Below are positions 29,827 to 38,091 of a DNA stretch of 64,000 nucleotides, one piece after another. The notes beneath the pieces were generated by a model that did no database searches, was not told the origin of the DNA, and saw only the letters and a program-made list of their open reading frames with translations. Both the position numbers and the translations under genes were made by a program. Location of the stretch: positions 1 to 64,000 of the forward strand of contig CAVUVH010000001.1 of assembly GCA_963744735.1 (NCBI GenBank). The letters are read 5' to 3'. How positions within the stretch are numbered: position 1 is the first letter of the stretch; every line of letters starts with the position of its first letter. The stretch is from RPQJ01 sp963744735 (GTDB lineage Bacteria > Pseudomonadota > Gammaproteobacteria > Steroidobacterales > Steroidobacteraceae).

Positions 29827-31059
29827 ATGCAAGGCACCAACGACGAGCCGACGCTGCCACAGGGCGTGGAACTCACCGCGGTCGACCCGCGCTTCCGCGA
29901 GGACCCTTACCCGATACTGAAGTTGCTGCGCGAGCGCGCACCGGTGCACCACGACACCGTGATGAACCGATACATCTGCACGCGTCACGACGACGTCAAA
30001 GCGATGCTGCACGACAAGGAGTTCTACACCGACCCGCGTAACGGCAGTCCTGGTTCCTACTTGCGCGAGGTGATCGGTCGCATGCTTGGCGATGGCGAGA
30101 AGCCCGACATGCTGCTGATGGACGAGCCGGATCACCGGCGCTTGCGCACGCTGGTGAGCGGGCCGTTCAGGCCGAAGGCGATTGAGCGCTGGCGAGAGGC
30201 CATAAAGCGCATCGTTGACGACGCGCTGCAAGCGATTACGGACGACGAGTTCGACCTGATCGGACGGTTCGCCTCGCCGGTTCCGACCGTGGTGATCGCG
30301 CGTATGCTCGGTATCGATCCGGGCTTATATGAGAAGTTCCGCACCTGGTCCGATCAGGTGGTGCAGGTCAGGTTCAATCCGTTCCCGACGGTGGCGCAGC
30401 AGCAGGCTGGGGCGGCCGCACAGCAGGCGCTCAACGACCTGTTCAGCAGCGAAATCGAGCGTCGCGGTACGGCCCCTGGCGACGACCTGTTGAGCGACAT
30501 GATTCGCGCCCAGGTCGAGGACGATCGCCTGACCAAGGATGAAATGATCGCGCAGTGCCGACTGCTGCTGATTGCCGGCAATGTCACGACCACGGACCTG
30601 ATAGGCAACGGCACGCGGGCGTTGCTGGACTTTCCAGAGCAGATGGAAAAACTGCGCGCCAATCCGGGGCTGATCGGCAACGCGGTGGAGGAAATGCTGC
30701 GCTACGATTCGCCGGTCACGAACAGTGGGCGCACGCCAAACCGCGATGTCGTGATCAGCGGCTGCCCGGTGCCGAGGGGCGAATCCCTGTCACCCTCGCT
30801 GGCAGCGGCCAACCGCGATCCAGCGGTGTATCCCGACCCGGACCGTTTCGATATCGAGCGAGCGGACACGCATCACCAGGCATTTGGTGGAGGACGGCAC
30901 CTGTGTCTCGGGGCGCACCTGGCGCGGGTCGAGGCTCAGGAGGCGATTCTGGGTCTGTTGCAGCGTTTCCCGCGACTGCGCAAGAGCGATCGCGGGCACG
31001 TGTTCCATGCCAATCCTAGCTTTCGTGGAATGCGCGAATTCTGGGTTCGCTGCGATTGA
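29827..31059 (+). CDS. cytochrome P450
   Basis: The 410-residue soluble bacterial P450 is intact. Hallmarks are the I-helix A250-G-N-V-T254-T255, the K-helix ExxR at Glu289-Arg292 in EEMLRYDSP, the PERF-like segment DPDRFDIERA, and the heme loop FGGGRHLCLG with proximal ligand Cys360. It lacks a membrane anchor, so it should use a ferredoxin/ferredoxin-reductase pair, which is not encoded in this window. A ribosome-binding site (GGGAGAGG) precedes ATG 29827. The substrate cannot be read. GC content is slightly lower and codon use more mixed than in neighbours, compatible with separate acquisition. Confidence 0.95.
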   Translation: MQGTNDEPTLPQGVELTAVDPRFREDPYPILKLLRERAPVHHDTVMNRYICTRHDDVKAMLHDKEFYTDPRNGSPGSYLREVIGRMLGDGEKPDMLLMDEPDHRRLRTLVSGPFRPKAIERWREAIKRIVDDALQAITDDEFDLIGRFASPVPTVVIARMLGIDPGLYEKFRTWSDQVVQVRFNPFPTVAQQQAGAAAQQALNDLFSSEIERRGTAPGDDLLSDMIRAQVEDDRLTKDEMIAQCRLLLIAGNVTTTDLIGNGTRALLDFPEQMEKLRANPGLIGNAVEEMLRYDSPVTNSGRTPNRDVVISGCPVPRGESLSPSLAAANRDPAVYPDPDRFDIERADTHHQAFGGGRHLCLGAHLARVEAQEAILGLLQRFPRLRKSDRGHVFHANPSFRGMREFWVRCD

Positions 31060-31302
31060 CCGGAGGGCCTGGGCGGCAACGAGAGTTCAGCAACGACTGA
31101 ACGGTACGCCGCCAGCACCGCCTGATTCGCGACCGGCGTGATTGGGTGGGTTCGCCGATGGGGCGGAAGTCCCGGTCGATGTCCCCCCCCCTTCTGCCTC
31201 TCGGAAGCAACAATCCCCCTTCCCCTCCTCTCTCTCCCAAACCCGGCCGAGTGCCGGTCGGCAAGCTGAAACCCGAGGTCGCGGAGCTGTTGACTCGCAG
31301 CC

Positions 31303-31550
31303 GCCCCCCCCCTCCCCCCCCCCCTCCCCCCCCCCTCCCCTCCCTCCCCCTCCCCCCCCCTCTCCCCCCCCTCCTTCCTTCCCCCCCCGCCTCTCTCCCC
31401 CCCCTCTTCTCCCCCTCCCCTCTCCTCCCCCCCCCCCTTCCCCCCACCTCCCCCCTCCTCCCCTATCCCCTCTTCCTACCTCCCCCTCCCCCCTCCCCCC
31501 CCCCCTCCCCCCCCCCTCTCCCCCACCCCCCCCACTTCCTCGTCCCCCAG
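31303..31550. repeat. 250-bp polypyrimidine (C/T) tract
   Basis: The 559-base gap between the P450 and cyclase genes holds a stretch of nearly pure C and T. There are only single interruptions by G at 31389 and A at 31446, 31465, 31478, 31525 and 31534. A shorter C-rich patch lies at 31182-31192 and 31213-31238. The complementary strand is G/A only with many G runs. It could form triplex or G-quadruplex DNA, or be a base-calling artefact in reads of a hard template. Apparent proline/serine-rich open frames through it have no support. The rest of the gap (31060-31300) shows nothing recognisable. Confidence 0.9.
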
Positions 31551-31618
31551 CCTGTTGCCCGACGCATACGAGTACTGCTACGGTCCGGCCACGTCGCCAC
31601 GCAAGCGGGGGATCAAGC

Positions 31619-32587
31619 ATGCCGATCGCAACCAGTCGCCCTGCCAGCACCGTCGCCGCGGGATTCGTCGCCCTGCTGTTCTTCGCCGGTGCCGGCGCTG
31701 CCGAGCCGCCGCCCTGCCAGACGGCCTCGAAGTTCGGGCCGCAGGACGAAGTCGGCAACCTCAACTACGTGACACCCGCCAGGACGCTGGCCGCCACGAA
31801 GCTGGTCACGACCGGCAAGACCTATCGCCTCGGCATCGAGACCAACAAGGACACGCCGGCCTTTCCGCCGCGCAGGTTCGCGCTCACCGTCGTCCAGCCG
31901 GGCCAGGCCGGCGGCGCCACGCTCGGTCCCACCCGGACCAGCTACAACGACGACATCATCGCCGGCTGGAACGGCGTCGGCTCGCAGCTCGATGGCTTGG
32001 GCCACGTCGGCATCGACAATCTCTACTTCAACTGCAACCGCGCCGCGGACTTCGCCATGGTCGACGGCCTGACGAAACTCGGCATCGAGAACGTGCCGGC
32101 CGTCGCGACGCGCGGCATCGTGCTCGACATGGCCGGCTACTTCGGCACCGACATCGTCAAGGAAGGCACGGCGTTCAACCGTGCCGAGATCGAGGGCGCC
32201 ATGAAGCGCCAGGGCATCGCGCCGATCGGGCAGGGCGACGTCGTGCTGTTCCACACCGGCTGGCTCAAGCTGCTCGGCAAGGACAACAAGCGCTTCGGCT
32301 CCGTGGGTCCGGGCCTCGGGATCGAGGGCGCCAGGTATCTCGCTGCGCTCGGCGTGGCGATCGTCGGCGCCGACAACCCGAGTGTCGAGGTGATCCCGTT
32401 CGAGAAGGGCGCGGGCATGTTCGAGGTGCACCAGATCCTGCTGGCGCAGAACGGCATCCACATCCTCGAGAACATGAACACCGCGGAGCTGGTCAAGGAC
32501 CGGGCCTGGGAGTTCCTGTTCACGCTCGGTGCGGCACGCGTCACCGGCGCCGTGCAGGCCATCGTCAACCCCGTCGCCATAAAGTAG
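31619..32587 (+). CDS. exported cyclase-family hydrolase (kynurenine-formamidase-like fold)
   Basis: A signal peptide (MPIATSRPASTVAAGFVALLFFAGAGA) precedes a cyclase-family domain. The usual metal motif HxGTHxDxPxH appears here as GVGSQLDGLGHVGID: the Asp and last His are kept, while the first two His positions are replaced. GPGLGIEGARYLAALGVAIVGADNPSVE matches the conserved C-terminal half (in this family GxxxxAxxxLxxxGVxxxGxDxxSxD). Length is 322 residues. ATG 31619 is chosen because it gives the signal peptide just after the pyrimidine tract; the frame is open further upstream without meaning. The substrate is unknown. A member of this family next to a P450 is compatible with aromatic or lactone degradation. 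Confidence 0.85.
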   Translation: MPIATSRPASTVAAGFVALLFFAGAGAAEPPPCQTASKFGPQDEVGNLNYVTPARTLAATKLVTTGKTYRLGIETNKDTPAFPPRRFALTVVQPGQAGGATLGPTRTSYNDDIIAGWNGVGSQLDGLGHVGIDNLYFNCNRAADFAMVDGLTKLGIENVPAVATRGIVLDMAGYFGTDIVKEGTAFNRAEIEGAMKRQGIAPIGQGDVVLFHTGWLKLLGKDNKRFGSVGPGLGIEGARYLAALGVAIVGADNPSVEVIPFEKGAGMFEVHQILLAQNGIHILENMNTAELVKDRAWEFLFTLGAARVTGAVQAIVNPVAIK

Positions 32588-32629
32588 GTCGCCCGCGATC
32601 ACGCGCGGCGGGTTCCGACGCCTCTACGG

Positions 32630-32977
32630 CTATTCGATGGTGTTCGCCATTCGGTGGTGCGTGCCCGGGGTCGTCCTCGTCATGCTGCCGCCGGCGTAAA
32701 CGTCGTGGCCTCGATGCCGGTAGACGACGCGTCGCTTGCGCATGTCCTCGCGCAGGCCCCGGATGGTGATCGTGAGCCCAAGGATGGTCAGCACGACGAT
32801 CACAGCCGCGGGACCGACCAGCGAGAGCAGCTGCAGCGGACCGTCGCGCTCGTCCGGCAACGGCCTGGCCGAAAGCTGCGCGGCGGCGCGCATGCCAGCG
32901 TCGTCGGCAGCCGCCGGCAGCGCGGTGAAGGCGAACAGCGACGCAGCCACCAGCGGTAAGAAGGACTTCGACAGCAC
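32630..32977 (-). CDS. small exported membrane protein, unknown
   Basis: The 115-residue product starts at GTG 32977. It has a signal peptide (VLSKSFLPLVAASLFAFTALPAAA), then a short polar part, one membrane helix (LLSLVGPAAVIVVLTILGLTITI) and a basic cytoplasmic tail (GLREDMRKRRVVYRHRGHD). No family is recognised. It lies 93 bases downstream of the Crp/Fnr regulator on the same strand and may be its target or partner, which is inference. Confidence 0.6.
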   Translation of the reverse strand: MLSKSFLPLVAASLFAFTALPAAADDAGMRAAAQLSARPLPDERDGPLQLLSLVGPAAVIVVLTILGLTITIRGLREDMRKRRVVYRHRGHDVYAGGSMTRTTPGTHHRMANTIE

Positions 32978-33070
32978 CTTGGCCTCTCCCGGTCTCGAAT
33001 GTCGACTGACAGGGGAAGACTTTTAGCCGACGACCCGGCTCCGGTCTGTACGTTGACGCACGAAGCGGTG

Positions 33071-33817
33071 TCAGGCCCCGCGACTGGCGGCCATGTGCTC
33101 GATGCGATCGGATTCGCGCTTCACGACCGAATAGCACTCGCAGCACAGCTGCTCGAGCTTCGGCCGGTCCAGTCACGGTGATGTGCCCGCGGATGTAGCG
33201 GATCACGCCGAGCTTCTGCAGCTTGCCGGCCGCCTCGGTGACGCCTTCGCGGCGCACGCCGAGCATGTTGGCGATGAGTTCCTGCGTCATCACCAGTTTG
33301 TCGGACGGCAGGCGGTCGAGCGACAGCAGCAGCCAGCGGCACAGCTGCTGGTCGACCGAATGATGGCGGTTGCAGACGGCGGTCTGGGCCATCTGCGTGA
33401 TCAGGGTCTGCGTGTAGCGCAGCAGCAGCAGCTGCAGCCCGCCGTTGCGATGGAACTCGTCCTTCAGCCGCTGGCCGTCCAGCCGATACGCGTGCCCGGC
33501 GCTCTGGACGATGGCCCGGCTTGGCGTGGTCTCGCCGCCCATGAACAGCGCCACGCCGATCAGGCCCTCCCGGCCGACGACGGAGATCTCCGCCGACGCG
33601 CCGTTCTCCAGGACGTAGAGCAGCGACACGATGCAGTCGAGCGGGAAGTAAACGTAGCGGAGGACGTCGCCGGACTCGTAGAGGGCCTTGCCCAGCGGCA
33701 TCGGCACCAGCCGCAGGTGCGGATAAATCCGCTCGCGCTCCGTCTCTGACAGCGCTGCCAGCAGGTGATTCTGTCCTGGCGCGTGCGAGCGCAGTCTGCT
33801 TCACGGGGCGGGCTCAT
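33071..33817 (-). CDS. Crp/Fnr-family transcription regulator 1, two frame breaks
   Basis: The cyclic-nucleotide-binding-like domain (NHLLAALSETERERIYPHLR, YVYFPLDCIVSLLYVLENG, EGLIGVALFMGG) is followed by the long dimer helix and a winged helix-turn-helix (VMTQELIANMLGVRREGVTEAAGKLQKLGVIRYIRG). The C-terminus LDRPKLEQLCCECYSVVKRE is typical of this subgroup. The arginine and glutamate of a true cAMP pocket and the iron-sulfur cysteines of Fnr are not evident, so the signal is unknown. Breaks lie near 33775 (start, ATG 33817 chosen) and 33165. Length is about 248 residues. It is in tandem with regulator 2. Confidence 0.87.
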
Positions 33818-33899
33818 GGTGGGCACCCATGCTGGTTCGCGGCGTCCAGTTTACACCCGCCCTGCTCTGCTTGTGTACATGACAGCACCCGTGTGCCGG

Positions 33900-34608
33900 T
33901 CACGTCATGAGATTCGCGTAAGTCTTGCGGTCGATGGCGTAGCGCTCGCAGGCCGCGCCCTCCAGCCCGCGACGATCGAGGATCGTGACGTAACCCCGCT
34001 TGTAACGAACCAGCCTGCGCTCCTGCAGCGCAGCCGGCCGCCCGGGTACGCCCGCGCGGCGCACTCCCAGCATGTAGGCCAGGAACTCATGCGTGACGTG
34101 GAATTCGTCGGCGTGCGCCCGGTCCCGCGTCATCAGCAGCCAGCGTGCAAGCCGTGCTTCGACGACGTGGAAGCGTGTGCAGACGGCCATCTGCGCCAGC
34201 TGTGACATCACGACATGTATGTAGCGCTTCAGGGTGCGCTGCGAGCGCGTCGCTGTACTCGAGCTCGCGGCGAAACGAGCCTGCATCCATCTGCCACGCC
34301 GGCCCGGCGCCCTGGACCAGCGCAATCATCGGTGCATTGGGCACTTCGAGCACCAGTGACGCGCCCAGCATGCCTTCGTCGCCGACCAGCCCGACTTCCA
34401 TCCGGTCGTGGCCCAGGGCCGGAGTGATCAGCGAGATGAAGCTCCCGGTCGGGAAATAGACGCGGCGGATGACATCGCCCGGCTGGTAGAGCTTGTCGGC
34501 GGAAGCAAGCTCGACCTCTTCGCACTGCGCAAGAAGGTGCCGGCGGTCACGGGCCGGCAGTGCAGCCAGCAGGAGGTTCTGTGGAGGAACGCGCGTAGGC
34601 ATTAGCAC
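33900..34608 (-). CDS. Crp/Fnr-family transcription regulator 2, frame-broken
   Basis: The N-terminal sensor domain (NLLLAALPARDRRHLLAQCE, VIRRVYFPTGSFISLITPAL, VGDEGMLGASLVLEVPNAP) and C-terminal DNA-binding domain (FHVTHEFLAYMLGVRRAGV, then LQERRLVRYKRGYVTILDRR) lie in different frames, joined near 34245. The turn after the recognition helix (VPGRPAA where VTRAAGA-like is expected) may hide two further compensating indels. Length is about 235 residues. It shares the same plan as regulator 1 but is well diverged. Upstream it faces the PAS-GGDEF gene head to head, about 200 bases apart. Confidence 0.85.
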
Positions 34609-34806
34609 TGGCGATTCCGACGATGACGCAGGGATGGCGGTGACGAGCCGTCAGTGTGGACGGCCGGCCTTTCCGTCTCTGTTCGCTGGCCCACCAAGCA
34701 TCGGCGCGCCTGCCAGTGGCACTGCTGGCCAGGGTCCGCCAGCGCACAGACGACCGTGTCCGTTCACGGAAGAGTCCGCATCGCATCCTTTACGTCTGGA
34801 GAGTCG

Positions 34807-36123
34807 ATGTTCCGCAGCAGACCTGCCGGCCTGGCGAGCCTCGCCAATGACGGCATCAATCGGGCCGCCCCTGGCCTGCATGAGTCGCGCGCGCTGCTGA
34901 CGCTCGACTCGATCGGCGACGCGGTGCTCAGCACCGACCTCGCAGGCAAGGTGACCTATCTGAACGCCGTCGCCGAGCGCATGACCGGCTGGTCGGCGAT
35001 CGAGGCCGCGGGCCGGCCGCTGCAGGACGTGATGCGGATGATCGACGCAGACAGCCGCGAACCGGTGCGTGATCCGCTGGCGCTGGCGGTGCGTTGCCAG
35101 GCGAACGTCGGCGTCGGCGTCAATTGCCTGCTGGTCGCCCGCGACGGGCACGAAACCCCGATCGAGGATACCGCTGCCCCCATTCGTGACCGGGACGGCC
35201 GGGTGATCGGCGCGGTCATCGTGTTTCACGACATCGGCGCGGCGCGTGCATTGTCGCTGCGGATGTCGCACCTGGCGCAGCATGACGTGCTGACAGGCCT
35301 GCCGAACCGGTTGCTGCTGACGGACCGGCTCGACCGTGCGGTGGCGTCGGCACGTCGACTGGGCAGCCTCCTGGCCGTGCTGTTCATCGACCTGGATCGC
35401 TTCAAGAGCATCAACGACAGCCTGGGTCATGCGACCGGCGACCAGGTCCTGCAGTCCGTTGCGAGCCGGCTGGTGGCAGGCGTGCGCCGATCGGACACCG
35501 TGAGCCGCCACGGCGGTGACGAGTTCGTCGTCCTGCTGACACAAGTGACTTCCGCCGGCGACGCCAGGCTCGGCGCGGACAACCTGTGTGCCGCGATCGC
35601 CGCGCCGCACCGCATCGAAGGCAGCGACCTGTACCTGACGGCGAGCGCAGGTGTCGGCGTGTACCCTGCCGACGGCACGGATGCGGAGTCGCTCCTGAAG
35701 CGAGCCGACCTCGAGCTGCTGCACGCCAAGGCACGACGACATGCGATGCGGGGGGCGACCGACGGCGCGCGCATCGGTGCGGCGCCGTACCGACCACTCG
35801 CGGCAAAGCCCGCAGACTCTGCCCATGGACTCCGACCGGAGACGACAGGCCAGCGAGCCCGGGCCCGCGGGCGTGACCGCACATTCACCCACAGCAAGGA
35901 GAATCAAATGAACTGGGATCGCATCGAAGGTAACTGGAAGCAGGTAACCGGCAAGGCCAAGGTTCAGTGGGGCAAGCTGACGGACGACGACCTCGACGTC
36001 GTTGCCGGGCGTCGTGAACAGCTCTCGGGCAAGATCCAGGAGCGCTACGGCGTTGCCAAGGACGAGGCCGAGAAGCAGGTCACCGCCTGGGAGAGCAAGG
36101 CCGACGACTCATGGTTCTCGTGA
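34807..36123 (+). CDS. PAS-GGDEF diguanylate cyclase, frame continuous with CsbD
   Basis: The protein should make cyclic-di-GMP. A PAS domain (about residues 30-145: LLTLDSIGDAVLSTDLAGKV, HETPIEDTAAPIRDRDGRVI) precedes the GGDEF domain (about 165-325), with active motif GGDEF at residues 236-240 in SRHGGDEFVVLL and FIDLDRFKSINDSLGHATGD. No I-site RxxD five residues before GGDEF is obvious. ATG 34807 has GGAGAG upstream. No membrane segment is seen. The frame does not stop after the GGDEF domain but continues through a basic linker into the CsbD protein (35908-36123) with its own ribosome-binding site. Either a fusion protein exists or a stop has been lost by an indel near 35770-35880. Confidence 0.85.
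   Translation: MFRSRPAGLASLANDGINRAAPGLHESRALLTLDSIGDAVLSTDLAGKVTYLNAVAERMTGWSAIEAAGRPLQDVMRMIDADSREPVRDPLALAVRCQANVGVGVNCLLVARDGHETPIEDTAAPIRDRDGRVIGAVIVFHDIGAARALSLRMSHLAQHDVLTGLPNRLLLTDRLDRAVASARRLGSLLAVLFIDLDRFKSINDSLGHATGDQVLQSVASRLVAGVRRSDTVSRHGGDEFVVLLTQVTSAGDARLGADNLCAAIAAPHRIEGSDLYLTASAGVGVYPADGTDAESLLKRADLELLHAKARRHAMRGATDGARIGAAPYRPLAAKPADSAHGLRPETTGQRARARGRDRTFTHSKENQMNWDRIEGNWKQVTGKAKVQWGKLTDDDLDVVAGRREQLSGKIQERYGVAKDEAEKQVTAWESKADDSWFS
35908..36123 (+). CDS. CsbD-family stress protein
   Basis: The 71-residue protein MNWDRIEGNWKQVTGKAKVQ...DDSWFS is a typical stand-alone CsbD/YjbJ small stress protein, hydrophilic and helical. An excellent ribosome-binding site (AAGGAG) lies seven bases before ATG 35908, so independent translation is almost certain even though the frame is open from the upstream cyclase gene. 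A strong terminator follows 45 bases after the stop. Such genes are induced in stationary phase and osmotic stress in other bacteria. Confidence 0.93.
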   Translation: MNWDRIEGNWKQVTGKAKVQWGKLTDDDLDVVAGRREQLSGKIQERYGVAKDEAEKQVTAWESKADDSWFS

Positions 36124-36168
36124 ATGCGAGAACGGCGCTGGCTGGAACCTGATCAGCGCCTGCAGTTT

Positions 36169-36210
36169 CGACGCCCCGCGTTGACGAACTCAACCCGGGG
36201 CGTCGCTTTT
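36169..36210 (+). terminator. intrinsic terminator after csbD-like gene
   Basis: CGACGCCCCG (36169-36178) pairs perfectly with CGGGGCGTCG (36196-36205), followed by CTTTT. It ends the + strand transcript of the diguanylate cyclase/CsbD genes just before the convergent lmo0937-type gene. Confidence 0.75.
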
Positions 36211-36226
36211 CGACAGGTTCCGGACG

Positions 36227-36373
36227 TTACACCCGCCGGCCCTGGATCACGTTGATCACGACCACGATGATCGCGAGCACCAGCAGGATGTGAATGAATC
36301 CGCCCATGGTGTAGGAGCTGACGAGCCCCAGCAGCCAGAGAACGGCCAGTACGACGGCAATGGTCCACAACAT
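36227..36373 (-). CDS. lmo0937-type small membrane protein
   Basis: A 48-residue frame reads MLWTIAVVLAVLWLLGLVSS, then a short GGF loop and a second hydrophobic helix (IHILLVLAIIVVVINVIQG), ending RRV. This two-helix pattern with an N-terminal MLxTIAxxLxxLWLLG is the lmo0937 family of tiny membrane proteins, often near CsbD and BON stress genes. GGAG precedes the start by nine bases. Overlapping antisense frames exist but this one matches a known family from end to end. Confidence 0.88.
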   Translation of the reverse strand: MLWTIAVVLAVLWLLGLVSSYTMGGFIHILLVLAIIVVVINVIQGRRV

Positions 36374-36412
36374 TTCATTTCTCCTTATGAGGACTGCAGG
36401 CTTGCAGGACGA

Positions 36413-36955
36413 TCACTCGCGATCGTTCAGTCCGGTCAGCACCAGCTGCCCGTCGACGACGGGGATGGTCCGGCCCGGGGCGCGGTCCGTCCGCACGGTG
36501 CCTTCCTGCCCTTCGAGGCGGTAGCGGACTTTGTAGCCGTCGGGCTTCTCGGCGGTGTCGTAGACCGTACGGCAGCGCTTCTCGACCGTCGTCGTGGTCT
36601 TGTCTTCCTGCATGTGCTTCTGGATCTTGCTGCCGGCGTAACCGCCTGCAGCGGCGCCCGCGACCGTCGCGACAGTCTGCCCGCTGCCGTCGCCGACCTG
36701 GTTGCCTAGCACCCCACCGACGACCGCGCCCATCATGGTGCCTGTGATGCGCTTGGGGTCGCTCGCCGGGACGTCGTGCGAGACGATTTCGTCGGAACAG
36801 ACCTGGCGCGAGGTGCGGACGGTCTTCGTGACGGGTTGGACATCGAGTACATCGGCGGAGCGACGGTCGTCCATGGCCTGGTAACCCGCGAACGCCCCGG
36901 CGGCGGTGACCGCGATGCCACCGACGACGAGTCCTGTAATCAGGGACTTGTTCAT
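36413..36955 (-). CDS. glycine-zipper (2TM) envelope protein
   Basis: The 180-residue product has an N-terminal signal/anchor (MNKSLITGLVVGGIAVTAAGAFAG) and a polar part with two cysteines. A glycine-zipper membrane hairpin (GTMMGAVVGGVLGNQVGDGS, then ATVAGAAAGGYAGSKIQ) and a C-terminal soluble domain (YKVRYRLEGQEGTVRTDRAP) complete it. This is the layout of the 17-kDa surface antigen/Rick_17kDa type proteins, without an evident lipobox. It lies 39 bases upstream of the lmo0937-type gene on the same strand, so they may be co-transcribed. Confidence 0.85.
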   Translation of the reverse strand: MNKSLITGLVVGGIAVTAAGAFAGYQAMDDRRSADVLDVQPVTKTVRTSRQVCSDEIVSHDVPASDPKRITGTMMGAVVGGVLGNQVGDGSGQTVATVAGAAAGGYAGSKIQKHMQEDKTTTTVEKRCRTVYDTAEKPDGYKVRYRLEGQEGTVRTDRAPGRTIPVVDGQLVLTGLNDRE

Positions 36956-37344
36956 GCAAAGTTCTCCACTCGACCTCACCCGTCGTGCAGCGAGATTCCG
37001 AAAAGATCGCGTGCGGTCGATGCATACCAGACTACGCGTCGGCGTGGCGGGGTCGGTTCGGTAGCGCACCAAAGCCACCAAAGCAACGGCCCGGTGGCTG
37101 CAAAGCCACCGGGCCGCTTCAAGCACACGACCGGGGGGGTGGGTGTCGAGTGCTCCGCGGCAGAATCGTTCAGCGGGCAGCCGCCGTCCGTGCGCTAGCG
37201 CACGCCCGCAGTCGACGCCCGCGGGGCGCACCGAATCGCCGGGTACGCTGCCGCACAGACCCTGCGGCACACCTCTCCCATGCTCGACGGCAATTCGCCA
37301 TGCCCCGATTCCGGGGACGGCGGCGTGATGGTTCGAGGAGACGC
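36956..37344. other. intergenic region with strong hairpin
   Basis: No gene is supported in these 389 bases. A perfect 12-bp stem, CGGCCCGGTGGC (37087-37098) and GCCACCGGGCCG (37105-37116) with loop TGCAAA, stands out. A run of seven G (37132-37138) follows. On neither strand is the stem followed by a proper T-run, so it may be a structured leader or regulatory hairpin and not a simple terminator. Confidence 0.6.
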
Positions 37345-38019
37345 ATGGGACTGCTGACGACCGAGCATGGCAAGTCGGGATATCGCGCCGATTTCATCCT
37401 GTATGGCGTCGCTGCGACGGCATTGGGATCGTTCCTCGCATTCGCGGGGCCGCGCGCGCGGTGGCTGGAAATCACGATATTTGCGCTGCTGGGCCTGGGG
37501 GGCTGGACGCTGGTCGAGTACGGGCTGCACCGCTTCGTCCTGCACGGCCTGCCGCCATTTCGCAGCTGGCATGCGGAGCACCACCGCCGGCCGCGGGCGC
37601 TCATCGGCACGCCGACCATCCTGAGTGCAGCGCTGATCGCCGCGCTCGTGTTCCTGCCGGCGCTGTTGCTGGGCGACCTGTGGCGCGCCTGCGCGCTGAC
37701 GTTCGGACTCATGACCGGCTACTTCATCTACGCGATCACGCACCACGCAACCCACCACTGGCGCCCCCGAAGCGAGTGGGCGCGGCGGCGCAGGCGCGCG
37801 CACGCGCTGCATCACGGCTCCGCCGGGCCGATGGCGCGCTACGGAGTGACCAGTGCCTTCTGGGACGTCGTCTTTGGCACCAACGGCAAGAGCCGCGCAG
37901 GCGTCGCGGATGCGCTCACCGCGGCGCAGCTGGAGGTATGGGAGGACGAGGGAGGGGCGCTGGCCGGTCGCGGGCAGCAGACCGCTCCGTACGGTAGGAG
38001 ACAGAACCGGCGAACCTGA
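37345..38019 (+). CDS. fatty acid hydroxylase / sterol desaturase-family membrane protein
   Basis: The di-iron membrane hydroxylase signature is present as His clusters HRFVLH, HAEHH, HHATHH and HALHH, spread over four to five hydrophobic segments. Length is 224 residues. It starts at ATG 37345 after GAGGAG. These enzymes hydroxylate fatty acids, sterols or carotenoids; the short size suggests a simple lipid hydroxylase. The C-terminal 40 residues are low-complexity and past the family domain, so a frame slip near the end is possible. It ends 72 bases before the BON lipoprotein gene. Confidence 0.85.
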   Translation: MGLLTTEHGKSGYRADFILYGVAATALGSFLAFAGPRARWLEITIFALLGLGGWTLVEYGLHRFVLHGLPPFRSWHAEHHRRPRALIGTPTILSAALIAALVFLPALLLGDLWRACALTFGLMTGYFIYAITHHATHHWRPRSEWARRRRRAHALHHGSAGPMARYGVTSAFWDVVFGTNGKSRAGVADALTAAQLEVWEDEGGALAGRGQQTAPYGRRQNRRT

Positions 38020-38091
38020 AGAGCTACTGTGAACCTCCGCCGCGCCGTGGCGTGGACAACGCCGAGATCGGCATCAAGACAGGAAACAATC

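Noticed and set aside
31142..31620. Proline/serine-rich coding region through the C/T tract
   Set aside because: The frame is open only because CCN and TCN codons contain no stop. It has no start context or family match, and the cyclase signal peptide at 31619 marks the real start.
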